Assembly: GCF_021277265.1 (NCBI RefSeq) | Contig: NZ_JAJSOH010000013.1 | Coordinates: 155,584-219,583 of the forward strand | From: Kineosporia rhizophila | GTDB taxonomy: Bacteria; Actinomycetota; Actinomycetes; Actinomycetales; Kineosporiaceae | DNA length: 64,000 bases | Reading direction: 5' to 3' | Part shown: positions 16,551 to 24,963 of the stretch, piece after piece | Layout of the letters: every line of letters starts with the position of its first letter | Position numbering within the stretch: the stretch's first letter is position 1 | Notes under the pieces: generated by a model | Databases searched by the model: none | What the model was told of the DNA's origin: nothing | The model's input: the letters and a program-made list of their open reading frames with translations, nothing else | Position numbers and translations under genes: made by a program

Positions 16551-17507
16551 TTACGGCATGCGGACGACTTGGCCCGAGTAGGTGAGGCCGGCTCCGAACC
16601 CCAGCAGGAGCACCAGGTCTCCGGGGGTGGTGCGGCCGCTGTCGTACAGGCGGGACAGGGCCAGCGGCACCGAGGCCGCCGAGGTGTTGCCGGCGTCGAC
16701 CACGTCGCGCACCACCTGCTCCTCGCGGAAACCGAGGCGGTGCGAGAGGGTGTCGATGATGCGGCAGTTGGCCTGGTGCGGCACGAACCACTGGATGTCG
16801 GCGAGGGTGACGCCGGCGGCGACGCAGGCGCGCTGCGCCGCTTCGGGCATCACCGAGGTCGACCACTTGTACACCAGCGGCCCGTTCATGCCGACGTACT
16901 CACGTCCGTCCTCGGCCTCCACCAACTCGAGGACGCCGTGTCGGTCACCATCGCTGCCCCAGATGGACGGCCCGACACCCCATTCCGATGAGCGCGACAC
17001 GACGACGGCGCCGGCCCCGTCGCCGAAGATGACGAAAGTGTCGGGGTCGGCCGGGTTGATCCAGTCGCTGACCCGTTCCACCCCGATCACCAGGGCGTGG
17101 CCGGTCTCGCCGGAGCGGACGGCGTTGGAGCCCATCGCCACGGCGTAGGTGAAACCGGCGCAGACCGCGTTCAGATCGAAGGCGCCGGCCACCGGCAGCC
17201 CGATCCGGCTGGCGACCTGCGGGGCGATACCGGGCATGCGCTGGCGGCGGGTGGCCGTGGCCAGCACCACCAGGCCGATGTCGCCCGGATCGGCGGCGGA
17301 CATGGCGATCGCCTTGCGGCCCGCCTCGACGGCCATGGTGACCAGGTCCTCCTCCGGGCCGGCGAGGCCGCGGGTCTGGATGCCGGTGCGCTCGACGATC
17401 CAGTTCGGCTCGACCGTGGTGCGGGCGGACACCTCCTCGTTGGTGACCAGCCGGGACGGCCGGTAGGCGGCGATACCGCTGATCCGGGACTCGTGACTCT
17501 GGGGCAT
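16551..17507 (-). CDS. 3-oxoacyl-ACP synthase III (KAS III, FabH-like)
   Basis: A 318-residue KAS III. The catalytic triad is complete: C116 in FDLNAVCAGFT, H244 in FVPHQANCRI and N274 in DAGNTSAAS. KAS III enzymes condense an acyl-CoA with malonyl-ACP. With the ACP and the FabG-like reductase next to it, the unit could make a short 3-oxoacyl-ACP and reduce it to a 3-hydroxyacyl starter for the peptide. No dehydratase or enoyl reductase is in the cluster, so the chain should stop at the hydroxy stage unless primary metabolism helps. Ester or amide bond formation by FabH-like enzymes is known but cannot be read from sequence. Confidence 0.92.
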   Translation of the reverse strand: MPQSHESRISGIAAYRPSRLVTNEEVSARTTVEPNWIVERTGIQTRGLAGPEEDLVTMAVEAGRKAIAMSAADPGDIGLVVLATATRRQRMPGIAPQVASRIGLPVAGAFDLNAVCAGFTYAVAMGSNAVRSGETGHALVIGVERVSDWINPADPDTFVIFGDGAGAVVVSRSSEWGVGPSIWGSDGDRHGVLELVEAEDGREYVGMNGPLVYKWSTSVMPEAAQRACVAAGVTLADIQWFVPHQANCRIIDTLSHRLGFREEQVVRDVVDAGNTSAASVPLALSRLYDSGRTTPGDLVLLLGFGAGLTYSGQVVRMP

Positions 17508-17536
17508 GGCTCCTCCTTGCGGTGAAAAGGCTGGGT

Positions 17537-18292
17537 TCAGATCGCGATGCCACCGTCGACCTGGATCACCTGACCGGTGATGTACGAGGCCTGGTCCGAG
17601 GCCAGGAAGGAGACCGTGCCGGCCACCTCGGCGGCCTGACCGAAACGGCCCAGCGGGATCCGGCCGCGCAGGTCGTCGGAGGCCTGGGCGGGCATCCCGG
17701 CGATCATGTCGGTCTCGATCAGTCCCGGGGCGACCACGTTGGCGCGCACGCCGTAGCGGCCGACCTCCTTGGCCATCGCCCGGGTGAAACCGATGATCCC
17801 GGCCTTGGAGGCGGAATAGTTGGTCTGACCGGCGTTTCCGCTCACCCCGGAGACCGAGGAGACGGTGATGACGCTGCCCTGACGGCGCCGGATCAGCTTG
17901 CGGACCACGGCCCGGCAGACGTGGTAGGTGCCGTCCAGGTTGACGCGCAGGACGTCGTCCCAGCTCTCGTCGTCCATCAGGGCCAGCGGGCGGTCGCGGA
18001 TGATGCCCGCGGAGGTGACCACCGTGCTGATCGGGCCGAGTTCGCGCTCGGTGAGGGCCACGAACTCCTGGGCCGCGGCCCCGTCGGAGACGTCGATCCG
18101 GCGTTCCAGCAGCCGGCCGCCGTGGGCCCGGGCCTTCTCGGCCACCAGGGCAGCGGCCTCGGAGCTGGAGGCGTAGCAGAACGCGACGTCGTGTCCGTCG
18201 TGGGCCAGCCGGGCCACGATCGCGGCCCCGATCCCCCGCGATCCTCCGGTGACCAAGGCGACCGGCCGCTGTCCTCGCTGTCCATCAGGCAT
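17537..18292 (-). CDS. FabG-like 3-oxoacyl-ACP reductase (SDR)
   Basis: A 251-residue classical short-chain dehydrogenase. NADPH site GGSRGIG at residues 16-22, NAG-like SAG at 94-96, and the active site N118, S146, Y159-x3-K163 (in NYSASKAG). The C-terminal GQVIQVDGGIAI is typical of FabG. It is the first gene of the long cluster operon, with KAS III following after 29 bp. The probable reaction is reduction of the 3-oxoacyl group on the cluster ACP to a 3-hydroxyacyl group. Upstream are a promoter-like motif (18335-18347) and three phased ATAG repeats. Confidence 0.9.
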   Translation of the reverse strand: MPDGQRGQRPVALVTGGSRGIGAAIVARLAHDGHDVAFCYASSSEAAALVAEKARAHGGRLLERRIDVSDGAAAQEFVALTERELGPISTVVTSAGIIRDRPLALMDDESWDDVLRVNLDGTYHVCRAVVRKLIRRRQGSVITVSSVSGVSGNAGQTNYSASKAGIIGFTRAMAKEVGRYGVRANVVAPGLIETDMIAGMPAQASDDLRGRIPLGRFGQAAEVAGTVSFLASDQASYITGQVIQVDGGIAI

Positions 18293-18308
18293 GGTGAGAG
18301 CCTGGGGC

Positions 18309-18342
18309 GGGCGCCTATCCCGGTTCTATCGGGATCTATATC
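18309..18342 (-). promoter_or_regulatory. Phased ATAG direct repeats before the biosynthetic operon
   Basis: On the minus strand the sequence ATAG followed by a C/G-rich tail occurs three times with starts 10 and 11 bp apart, i.e. on one face of the helix. The middle part also forms an inverted repeat ATCCCG-N7-CGGGAT (18317-18335). SARP-type activators bind direct repeats of about 11 bp, and a SARP gene lies 0.6 kb upstream, so this is a candidate operator. The location downstream of the TATAGA hexamer is unusual for a SARP activator site, which lowers confidence. Confidence 0.4.
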
Positions 18343-18347
18343 TTTCC
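18335..18347 (-). promoter_or_regulatory. Promoter-like motif GGAAA-N2-TATAGA before the FabG-like gene
   Basis: Minus-strand GGAAAGATATAGA, 42 bp before the ATG of the FabG-like gene. It matches the motif in front of the oxygenase pair (5558-5570) at 11 of 13 bases. TATAGA is a plausible -10 element. The two copies mark the heads of the two cluster transcription units. Confidence 0.5.
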
Positions 18348-18363
18348 TACGTGCCGCGCGGTC

Positions 18364-18861
18364 TCAGTGGCCGGAGGTGGTGACCTCACACAGGAAACAC
18401 CCGTCGTCGGCCCGGCGCACGTGCACGAAGGCGACGGCCGGATCCGCGAAGAGGTGCTGAAGCGCCTTGCCCACCGCGGGGGCGCCGGTGGCGCACTCGA
18501 TCCCGGTGACGGCGGCGGTGTCGTCCGGCTGGACCGGGAAACCCTGCAGCAGCACGCTGAGGTCGTCGGTGAAGACGGCCGGGTCGAGCCCGGCAGCTGC
18601 GTTCTCGTAGGCGCAGCAGCCGTCTTCGTGCACCTGCACCGGCCCGGGGGCGGGAACCGGGCCGCGGCCCCGGACCGGGTCGTAGACGAACCAGACGGCC
18701 CGGTCGACGCCGGAACGGAACGGGTTCAGGCAGACCCGGCAGGGGCCGTCGCCACTGGCCAGTTCGACGTAGGCGGGGTAGTCACACCCCGGCGAACGCA
18801 GAGTGGCCCGCACGTTCCAGGCGACGTCCTGGGTGATCGGCAGCACACGGAAGCTCGGCAC
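18364..18861 (-). CDS. DUF1203-domain protein
   Basis: A 165-residue cytoplasmic protein that matches the DUF1203 pattern: an N-terminal FRVLPI strand, the conserved segment GDGPCRVCLNPFRSGVDRAVWFVYDP and the C-terminal HVRRADDGCFLCEV. These proteins are unstudied; they often occur singly. Here it follows the SARP regulator by only 15 bp, so it is probably co-transcribed with it. It contains five or more cysteines but no clear metal motif. A link to the biosynthetic cluster is possible but not shown. Confidence 0.8.
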   Translation of the reverse strand: MPSFRVLPITQDVAWNVRATLRSPGCDYPAYVELASGDGPCRVCLNPFRSGVDRAVWFVYDPVRGRGPVPAPGPVQVHEDGCCAYENAAAGLDPAVFTDDLSVLLQGFPVQPDDTAAVTGIECATGAPAVGKALQHLFADPAVAFVHVRRADDGCFLCEVTTSGH

Positions 18862-18876
18862 CCTGAAACGGTAGGT

Positions 18877-21258
18877 TCAGAGACGCTTCCCGGCAATGGC
18901 ACTTGCGCCCGCCGCGGGGTGTAGGTAGGTCCACCCCACCACGGCGGTCTCCTTCACCCTGGAACCCAGCTGCCCGTTCAGCATCTCCGCCTGACCGGCG
19001 TAGCCGCGGCTGGCTCCGTCGTCGCCCAGCACGGCCGACAACCGGGCCAGCCCCTGCAGGATCGCCGCCTGCCCGAGCACGTCGCCGCTGGCGTGGGCCA
19101 CCGTCCAGGCGCGCTGGTGGGTCCGCCGCCAGTCGTCGTGGCGGTGGTGGTGGCCGAAGTAGCCGGACAGGCTCTGCGCGGTCTCCCACGCGTGCGCCGT
19201 GCGCCCGGTACGCACCGCCTGCTCGAGAACGGCGACCAGAGCGCCCTCTTCCTGCTCGAACCAGGTCAGCGGATCCTCGAGCAGCCGCCTCAGGTAGCCC
19301 GAACCCAGCCGCCAGCGGCTCGCTCCCCCGGCCGGGGCCTCACCGCCGAGGCGGCGGTCCGCCTCGGCCGCCACCGTCAGCCAGGCACCCATCGCCCGGT
19401 CGAGCGCGGCCTGCCGTTCACCCGCCGGTTCCTCGGCTGCCGCCCGCTCACGCGCCATCAGGCGCACCAGGTCGTGCACGCGGTACCGGACACCGCCCGT
19501 CGGCCGGCCCAGGACGCTGACCAGCCGGGCGCCGACCAGCACGTCCATCACGTCCTCGGCGTCCTCCTCGCCGACCTCCAGCACGGCCGCGGTGACCCAG
19601 CTGGCGAAGTCGGGCACCTCCAGCAGGGCCAGGCGGCGCAGGGCGGTGCGGGCCCGCGGGTCCAGGTCCCAGTAGGCGCCTTCCAGAATGGCCCGCACGT
19701 CCAGGCTGCCCAGCCGCAACTGGTCCAGACGCCCGGACTCGGCCCACAGCCGGTTGGCCAGCCGGCCCGGGGAATGGTGGCCGCCACTGACCAGCCGGGC
19801 TCCTGCCACCCGCAGTGCGAGCGGCAGGCCGCCGCAGGCCGCGGCCAGGCGGGCCACGGCCTTGTTCTCGGCCACCACGGGCTCCCGGCCGATGATCCCG
19901 GAGAGCATCGCCACCGACTCGGAGACGTCGAACGGCTCGAGGTCGACCAGTTGCGTACCCTCCAGCGTGGTCAGCGGCGAGCGGCTGGTGATCAGCACCC
20001 CGCACTCCGGACCAGAGGGCAGCAGGCAGCGCACCTGCCGGTCGCTGGCGGCGTTGTCGAGCACCACGAGCACGCGTCGGTCGGCCAGCAGGCTGCGGTA
20101 GCAGCGGATCCGCTGGGCCCGGTCCTGCGGCACGTCCGACTCGGGCATCCCCAGCGAGCGCAGGAACGAGCCGAGCACCAGGACGCTGTCGGCCGGGGTG
20201 CCGTTGGCCTCGCGCAGGTCGGCGTAGAGCTGACCGTCGGGGAAGTCGTCGCGACAGCGGTGGGCGGCCTGCACAGCCAGGGCACTCTTACCCACCCCGG
20301 GCATGCCGGTGATCATCGCGATACCGGAGCGGCCGGATCCCGCGCCCGTGGTGAGCAGCTCGGCGATCTGCCGGACCTCGCACTGACGGCCGGTGAAGTC
20401 GGGGACGTCGGAGGGCAGCGTGGAGGGGCGCTGCTCGCTCGCGGCCGGTTCCGGTGCGTCGGCCCGCAACGGTGTGCGCCCGGGCCCGACCTGCAGTTCG
20501 CCGTTGAGGATCTCCTGGTAGAGGCCGGTCAGCCCGGGCCCGGCGTCGACACCGAGTTCCTCGGCCAGCAGGGTGCGGCCCTCGTGGAACACGTTCAGCG
20601 CATCAGCCTGCCGGTCGGCCCGGTACAGGGCGATCATCAGCAGGGCGCGCAGCCGCTCGCGCAGCGGGTAGAGGGCCACCAGGCTGGTCAGCTCGGCCAG
20701 CAGCGGGCCGCTGCGGCCAAGGGCCAGGTCGGCCTCGATCCGGCTCTCCAGCGCCACCGTGCGGGCCTCCTCGAGGCCGGGCAGGCCCATCTCGGCCAGG
20801 TGCTCGGTGACGTTGGCCAGGGCCGGGCCGCGCCACAGCCGCAGCGCCCGGCCCAGGGTGGCCGAGGCGTCCTCGTAGGAGCCGGCCTCCAGGGCGGCCC
20901 GCCCGGCGGTGCTCAGCCGCTCGAACTCGACGTGGTCGATCTGGGCCGAGCCGATCTCGATCAGGTAGCCGGGCCGCTGCCGGCGGATCGCCGCCCGTTC
21001 GCCGAGCAGCTTACGAAGGCGGGAGACGTGGGTGTAGAGCTGCGCGGCCGCGGTGGCCGGCGGTTCCTCGCCCCAGAGCAGGGAGCTGAGCCGGTCGTCG
21101 GCCAGGATCCGGCCCTTGGCCAGCAGGAGGGCGGCCAGCACAGTTCGCTGTTTGGACCCGTCGAGCGAGTACTGCCGGCCGTCGAGCCAGACCTCGACCG
21201 GCCCCAGGATCCGGAACTCGACCCGGCCCTCCTCGGTGACCCCGACTGCTTCCCCCAT
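18877..21258 (-). CDS. SARP/AfsR-type transcriptional regulator with NB-ARC ATPase domain
   Basis: A 793-residue regulator. A winged-helix OmpR-type DNA-binding domain (about 10-100, ending RRQRPGYLIEI) is followed by a bacterial transcriptional activation domain (BTAD, about 107-252) and an NB-ARC ATPase (Walker A GMPGVGKS at 318-325, Walker B VLVVLD at 396-401, GLPLAL motif later). AfsR-class proteins commonly carry TPR repeats of several hundred residues after this; here only about 100 helical residues remain, ending in a non-TPR tail (WTYLHPAAGASAIAGKRL), so the sensor region looks shortened. The ATG at 21258 has a strong AAGGAGGGG ribosome site. It is the likely activator of the biosynthetic cluster next to it. 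Confidence 0.93.
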   Translation of the reverse strand: MGEAVGVTEEGRVEFRILGPVEVWLDGRQYSLDGSKQRTVLAALLLAKGRILADDRLSSLLWGEEPPATAAAQLYTHVSRLRKLLGERAAIRRQRPGYLIEIGSAQIDHVEFERLSTAGRAALEAGSYEDASATLGRALRLWRGPALANVTEHLAEMGLPGLEEARTVALESRIEADLALGRSGPLLAELTSLVALYPLRERLRALLMIALYRADRQADALNVFHEGRTLLAEELGVDAGPGLTGLYQEILNGELQVGPGRTPLRADAPEPAASEQRPSTLPSDVPDFTGRQCEVRQIAELLTTGAGSGRSGIAMITGMPGVGKSALAVQAAHRCRDDFPDGQLYADLREANGTPADSVLVLGSFLRSLGMPESDVPQDRAQRIRCYRSLLADRRVLVVLDNAASDRQVRCLLPSGPECGVLITSRSPLTTLEGTQLVDLEPFDVSESVAMLSGIIGREPVVAENKAVARLAAACGGLPLALRVAGARLVSGGHHSPGRLANRLWAESGRLDQLRLGSLDVRAILEGAYWDLDPRARTALRRLALLEVPDFASWVTAAVLEVGEEDAEDVMDVLVGARLVSVLGRPTGGVRYRVHDLVRLMARERAAAEEPAGERQAALDRAMGAWLTVAAEADRRLGGEAPAGGASRWRLGSGYLRRLLEDPLTWFEQEEGALVAVLEQAVRTGRTAHAWETAQSLSGYFGHHHRHDDWRRTHQRAWTVAHASGDVLGQAAILQGLARLSAVLGDDGASRGYAGQAEMLNGQLGSRVKETAVVGWTYLHPAAGASAIAGKRL

Positions 21259-21678
21259 GGTGCTCCCCTCCTTGCGCGAAGTGTTCCCAGTCGCCCTTCG
21301 CGCCACTTCGGCCTCCCGGTCCGGTGCGCCCCCGCGCTCCGCCACTCCGGCACCGCCCCCGCCAGTTCGAGGACTTCTTCGACGGGTTCGGTACGGCCCC
21401 TGCCCCCACAGGTGTTCGAACAAGGGAGATGAAACCACGCCGCCTGATACACATCCGCACACCTGTCTTCGGCGAGTGCGGTAGATCCGTTCTCTGACAG
21501 GCCTTTTCAGTGCATGACGAAAACCCATGCACTACTGGACAACTGGCCAGTACTACTCACGGCGGCGGGGCCCTCTGGGGTGACGGATCAACATTGCCAT
21601 CCACCCCCAAATCCACCACTGGTCGATACCTGTACCAAAACCACCACGTGGGGCTGCTTCCACTGCCATCCTCACTGC
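21259..21678. other. 420-bp divergent intergenic region with a 10-bp palindrome
   Basis: This gap separates the SARP gene from the plus-strand zinc-ribbon gene. It holds the SARP ribosome site, a perfect palindrome TGTTCGAACA at 21413-21422, and several TTCGA/TTCGG repeats just before it (21366, 21378, 21387) with irregular spacing. In-frame extensions of both flanking genes run into it without stop codons but have gene-unlike composition. No clear -35/-10 pair stands out. Confidence 0.4.
21413..21422. promoter_or_regulatory. Perfect palindrome TGTTCGAACA in the SARP upstream region
   Basis: A 10-bp perfect inverted repeat, 155 bp before the SARP start codon and 257 bp before the opposite zinc-ribbon gene. 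It resembles half of an actinobacterial LexA box but lacks the spacing of one. It could be a dimer-binding operator for either gene. Evidence is symmetry alone. Confidence 0.3.
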
Positions 21679-22449
21679 ATGGTGACGTGCCCACGATGTG
21701 GTGGCAGCAAGGTCGAGCAGGTGGACGTCGGCCTGTGGAAATGCCACAACCGGTGGATCGAGGAGTTCCGCGGCCCCGGCATGGATCCCCGCGATCCGAG
21801 CCTTCCCCACATCGAGCACATCCCAGCCTCCTGCGGTCACACCTGGCACCAGCCGACTGCCCGCCCCACCGGGGATACCCCGCTGTGCCGGTGCGGCACG
21901 TTCGCGGTCGGGTACTGCGCCCGCTGCGGCAACGCCGTCTGCGTGCTGCACAGCGAGGTGAAGGGCGACAGCCGGCTCTGCACCTGGCTCAAGAACGACG
22001 ACCTGCTGCGCCGCTCGGAGGTTCTCACCGAGCAGGACGCCCAGGAGCGGGAGTACCTCAGCCGCCGCGGCGATCCAGCCTTCATGGACAAGATCTACAC
22101 CAACCTTCTGCGGGTGCTCCGGGAACGGGGGCGTGCCACCGACGCGGTGGTCGAGGTGGTCACGCTCGGCAAGGCCAAGAGAACCGTGTTCGGCAACCTC
22201 AAGCGGTACACGACCCGGACGGCCGTGGTGACCAGGGGCTGGCAGGTCTACCTCACCGACCCTCACGACTGGATCGAGGGCGACGGGTGGTCCGCCACCT
22301 CCTGGACCTCACGCAGCCAGCAGATCTTCGGTGAGGACGGAGGCTGGTGGGACGTGAGCGAGGGGGTTTCGTGGGATCACCTGGGCGGGGTGCTGCCGCA
22401 GGTCGAGATGCGCCCCCAGCGGGCGTGCTCGGACCGCATCAAGACCTGA
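21679..22449 (+). CDS. Zinc-ribbon/B-box-like cysteine-rich protein, hypothetical
   Basis: A 256-residue protein I do not recognise. The N-terminus is a treble-clef-like zinc ribbon (MVTCPRCGGSKVEQ, then a partner CH in WKCHN), followed by a second cysteine/histidine cluster (SCGHTWH, then CRCGTFAVGYCARCGNAVC and VLHS) reminiscent of a B-box. The rest is mixed alpha/beta, with a C-terminal half that is Trp-rich (GWQVYLTDPHDWIEGDGWSATSW). The ATG at 21679 is chosen since it begins right at the first zinc knuckle; upstream in-frame sequence is not gene-like, and no ribosome site is obvious. It converges on the kinase gene with 6 bp between stops and probably belongs to the same island, perhaps as a metal-binding regulator or substrate. 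Confidence 0.75.
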   Translation: MVTCPRCGGSKVEQVDVGLWKCHNRWIEEFRGPGMDPRDPSLPHIEHIPASCGHTWHQPTARPTGDTPLCRCGTFAVGYCARCGNAVCVLHSEVKGDSRLCTWLKNDDLLRRSEVLTEQDAQEREYLSRRGDPAFMDKIYTNLLRVLRERGRATDAVVEVVTLGKAKRTVFGNLKRYTTRTAVVTRGWQVYLTDPHDWIEGDGWSATSWTSRSQQIFGEDGGWWDVSEGVSWDHLGGVLPQVEMRPQRACSDRIKT

Positions 22450-22455
22450 GGCCGG

Positions 22456-24963
22456 CTAGGTGCCCCATCCCTGGGTCGGCGGCCGCACCGGGGCCCGGCG
22501 CGGGCCGGCGGCCACGCGGACGGCGATCCAGACCACCAGCATGATCCCGATGGCCTCGCCGTCCAGGGTGGCCATGGCCACCCAGAAGCCCCGGAAGTCG
22601 GTGGCCAGGAGGTGCATGATCAGGCCGATCGCGGTCAGGGCACCGAGGGTGGCAGCCGGCAGGACCATCCAGGAGCGGGCGCCCGAGCCGCGGGTGGAGC
22701 GGCGGATGACCACGATGCAGACCGCCACGACGACGGGGTAGGCGATGAGCGCCTTCCAGGCCGGGCCGGGGAAGACCCCGCGCAGGACCGGCGTCATCCA
22801 GTCCGGGATGCCCTGCGTGTACAGGTGGGTCTCGGCCATCACCTCCTCGGCCGCGGCCATGAAGGCCTGGTCGCGAGGCAGGGCGTTGCGCTTGGCCACC
22901 AGCAAATAGGCCGGTTCGTAGGTGCTGGCGAGCAGGGCGATCCACAGCAGGAACATCACCGGCCGGGGCGCGCTGAACACCCGGCCACCGGTGGGGGTGC
23001 CGGTGAACTGCGAGAGGGTCCAGCGGCCGGCCCGGGCCGCGTTCTGGCGGCGGCTCACCTGCCGGCGCTGGTCGTCGGCCAGGCGGTAGCGCCGGGCCAG
23101 GTCCATCAGGTGCTCGATGATCGCCACCGCGGCCGTGCGCTCGGCCCGGTTACCGCGCGGGTTCTTGGCGGTGCGCTCCAGTTCGGTCCACCAAGGTTGG
23201 CGCGGTAGCCGCGTGGACTGGGCGCGTTGCCGCAGCGCGGCAGTCGTGGCCGGGTCGATCAGCATCTCGGTGATGCGGGCGATGGCCGCCGACGCGTTGA
23301 CCGTGGTGTCCACCCAGCCGCCGAACGCCGCGGCGACCAGCGGGTCCAGCCTCAGCGTGGTGGTCACCTCGTCCAGCCGGCGTTCGAAGAAGCGCACTGC
23401 CTGGGGGATGTCCTCGGCGAGCTGGTCGAGCCGCCGGCAACGGCCGGTGCAGCCGGGATGTTCGCAGTTGTGCCGGGCGGCGATGCCCAGGACCCCGCTG
23501 TCGACGATCTCGTGCAGCAGGGCGTGCCGGGACGGGTCACGGGCGAGCCTGAGCAGACCTGCGGTGTCGATCGCCTGCCCCCGGTACAGCGGCTGCACGT
23601 CGCGCAGGAAGGCGGCGCCGAGGTGGGCCAGCACCAGGTGCGCGGAGACCTCGTCGCGCCCCAGGCCGGCCAGCCGCGCGGTGTCGAACGGCTGGTCGGG
23701 GAAGGTGCGGCGCAGCCAGCCGTCGAGCCGGCCCGACCCGCCGCGGCGCAGCCAGCTGATGGCCTGGTCGGGGTGGGTGACGAGCTCGGCGACCAGCAGC
23801 CGCGGGTCGTCGAACGAGTTCCCGTTGAAGCTGAGCTGTTCCATCCGGGAGCGGTCGCGGGTGGAACGCCGCACCGGGACCTGCTCGCGCGCCAGCCATT
23901 TCCGCACCTCGACCGCCCCCCAGCGGTCGCTCAGGCCGCGGGTGAGCAGACCTTCGACGAGGGTGCGCCAGCGCTGGTCGGTGATGCCGGAGACGTCGAT
24001 GTCGTCGGTGGCCAGCAGCAGCCGGTGCACGTTCTCGTCCTGCCCGGCCAGCACCGTGGCCCCGGTGACCATCTCGTGGACGATCATGCCCAGGCTCCAG
24101 AACGGGCTCTTGGCGTGGCTGGCGCTGCTGAGCGCCTCGGGCGCCATGTAGGCCAGCTTCACCTGCAGGATCCCGAAGGCCTGGCTGAGCCCGGTGCCCT
24201 TCACCCCGCCGAAGTCGCCCAGCACCAGTTCGAGCGGCTCACCGCGCCGGAGCAGGACGTTGCCGGGCGAGAGGTCGATCTGGCGGCCGAGTTTCTCCCG
24301 CTCCCAGAAGTCCAGGGTCTCGACCAGAGCGGCGACGACCTGCTCGGCCTGGCCGGCGGGCAGGACTCCCGGCCGGGCCGAGCGGATCAGATCGGCCAGA
24401 GAGCCGTCGGGCAGGTACTCCATCGCTTCCCAGGCGACGTCGCGGCCGCCGTGAGGCACCGTACCCCAGCCGTACAGGCGGGGTACGTGGCGCCGGAACA
24501 CCTCGTCACCCAACTCGTTCCGCCGAGCTTCCAGATCACGACGCACCCGCTCGTCGAAGTCCTCGGCCTGACCCCGGTAGACCTTCAGGGCCACCAGGCA
24601 GTCGTTCTCGCTGTCCTGAGCCAGCCAGACGTCGGCTTCTCCCCCCGCACCGAGGGCGGGCGAACCGTTCGGGCCCGGCCGCAGTTCGAACCGCACCGCC
24701 AGGGCCGCCGGAAGCCCGGAACTCCCGGCACCGGACCGGGCAGCACCCGGAACCGGCTGAACCAGGGTCGGGGCCTCGTGCGCACGCAGGTCGATGACGG
24801 GAGTCTGATCGGCCGGAAGCTGTATCACCGTGGGGTCTTCGTGATCCGCGGGACCGCCGGCCGGCGTCTGGACGACGGTGGGTTCCTCACCACCGTGGCG
24901 CACCTGCGGGAGGTCCTCCGGCCTCTGACGAACGGTTTTCGGCTCTTCGTCGCTGGTGCTCAC
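22456..24963 (-). CDS. Membrane-anchored Ser/Thr protein kinase-like protein with N-terminal PTVxQ repeats
   Basis: An 835-residue protein. Residues 1-70 contain four threonine motifs (KTVRQ, EPTVVQ, DPTVIQ, APTLVQ; T10, T29, T45, T66) that look like phosphorylation/FHA-docking sites. A Hanks-type kinase domain follows: glycine loop LGAGGEADVW, K127 in VALKVY, catalytic loop QIDLSPGN (D230, N235; HRD is changed to QID), and D250-F-G. A long helical region contains a cysteine cluster (CEHPGCTGRC), and about four membrane segments sit in the last 170 residues, so the kinase is tethered from its C-terminus, opposite to PknB-type receptors. It is the last gene of the five-gene coupled set, one base after the FHA gene. 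Catalytic residues look intact. Confidence 0.87.
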   Translation of the reverse strand: MSTSDEEPKTVRQRPEDLPQVRHGGEEPTVVQTPAGGPADHEDPTVIQLPADQTPVIDLRAHEAPTLVQPVPGAARSGAGSSGLPAALAVRFELRPGPNGSPALGAGGEADVWLAQDSENDCLVALKVYRGQAEDFDERVRRDLEARRNELGDEVFRRHVPRLYGWGTVPHGGRDVAWEAMEYLPDGSLADLIRSARPGVLPAGQAEQVVAALVETLDFWEREKLGRQIDLSPGNVLLRRGEPLELVLGDFGGVKGTGLSQAFGILQVKLAYMAPEALSSASHAKSPFWSLGMIVHEMVTGATVLAGQDENVHRLLLATDDIDVSGITDQRWRTLVEGLLTRGLSDRWGAVEVRKWLAREQVPVRRSTRDRSRMEQLSFNGNSFDDPRLLVAELVTHPDQAISWLRRGGSGRLDGWLRRTFPDQPFDTARLAGLGRDEVSAHLVLAHLGAAFLRDVQPLYRGQAIDTAGLLRLARDPSRHALLHEIVDSGVLGIAARHNCEHPGCTGRCRRLDQLAEDIPQAVRFFERRLDEVTTTLRLDPLVAAAFGGWVDTTVNASAAIARITEMLIDPATTAALRQRAQSTRLPRQPWWTELERTAKNPRGNRAERTAAVAIIEHLMDLARRYRLADDQRRQVSRRQNAARAGRWTLSQFTGTPTGGRVFSAPRPVMFLLWIALLASTYEPAYLLVAKRNALPRDQAFMAAAEEVMAETHLYTQGIPDWMTPVLRGVFPGPAWKALIAYPVVVAVCIVVIRRSTRGSGARSWMVLPAATLGALTAIGLIMHLLATDFRGFWVAMATLDGEAIGIMLVVWIAVRVAAGPRRAPVRPPTQGWGT

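Noticed and set aside
21413..21422. LexA (SOS) box at TGTTCGAACA
   Set aside because: Actinobacterial LexA boxes have two half-sites separated by 4 bp; here the halves abut, so only a generic palindrome is claimed.
19093..21432. Plus-strand frame of 779 codons opposite the SARP gene
   Set aside because: No motif and shadow-like composition; the minus strand has a complete SARP/NB-ARC protein with a strong ribosome site.
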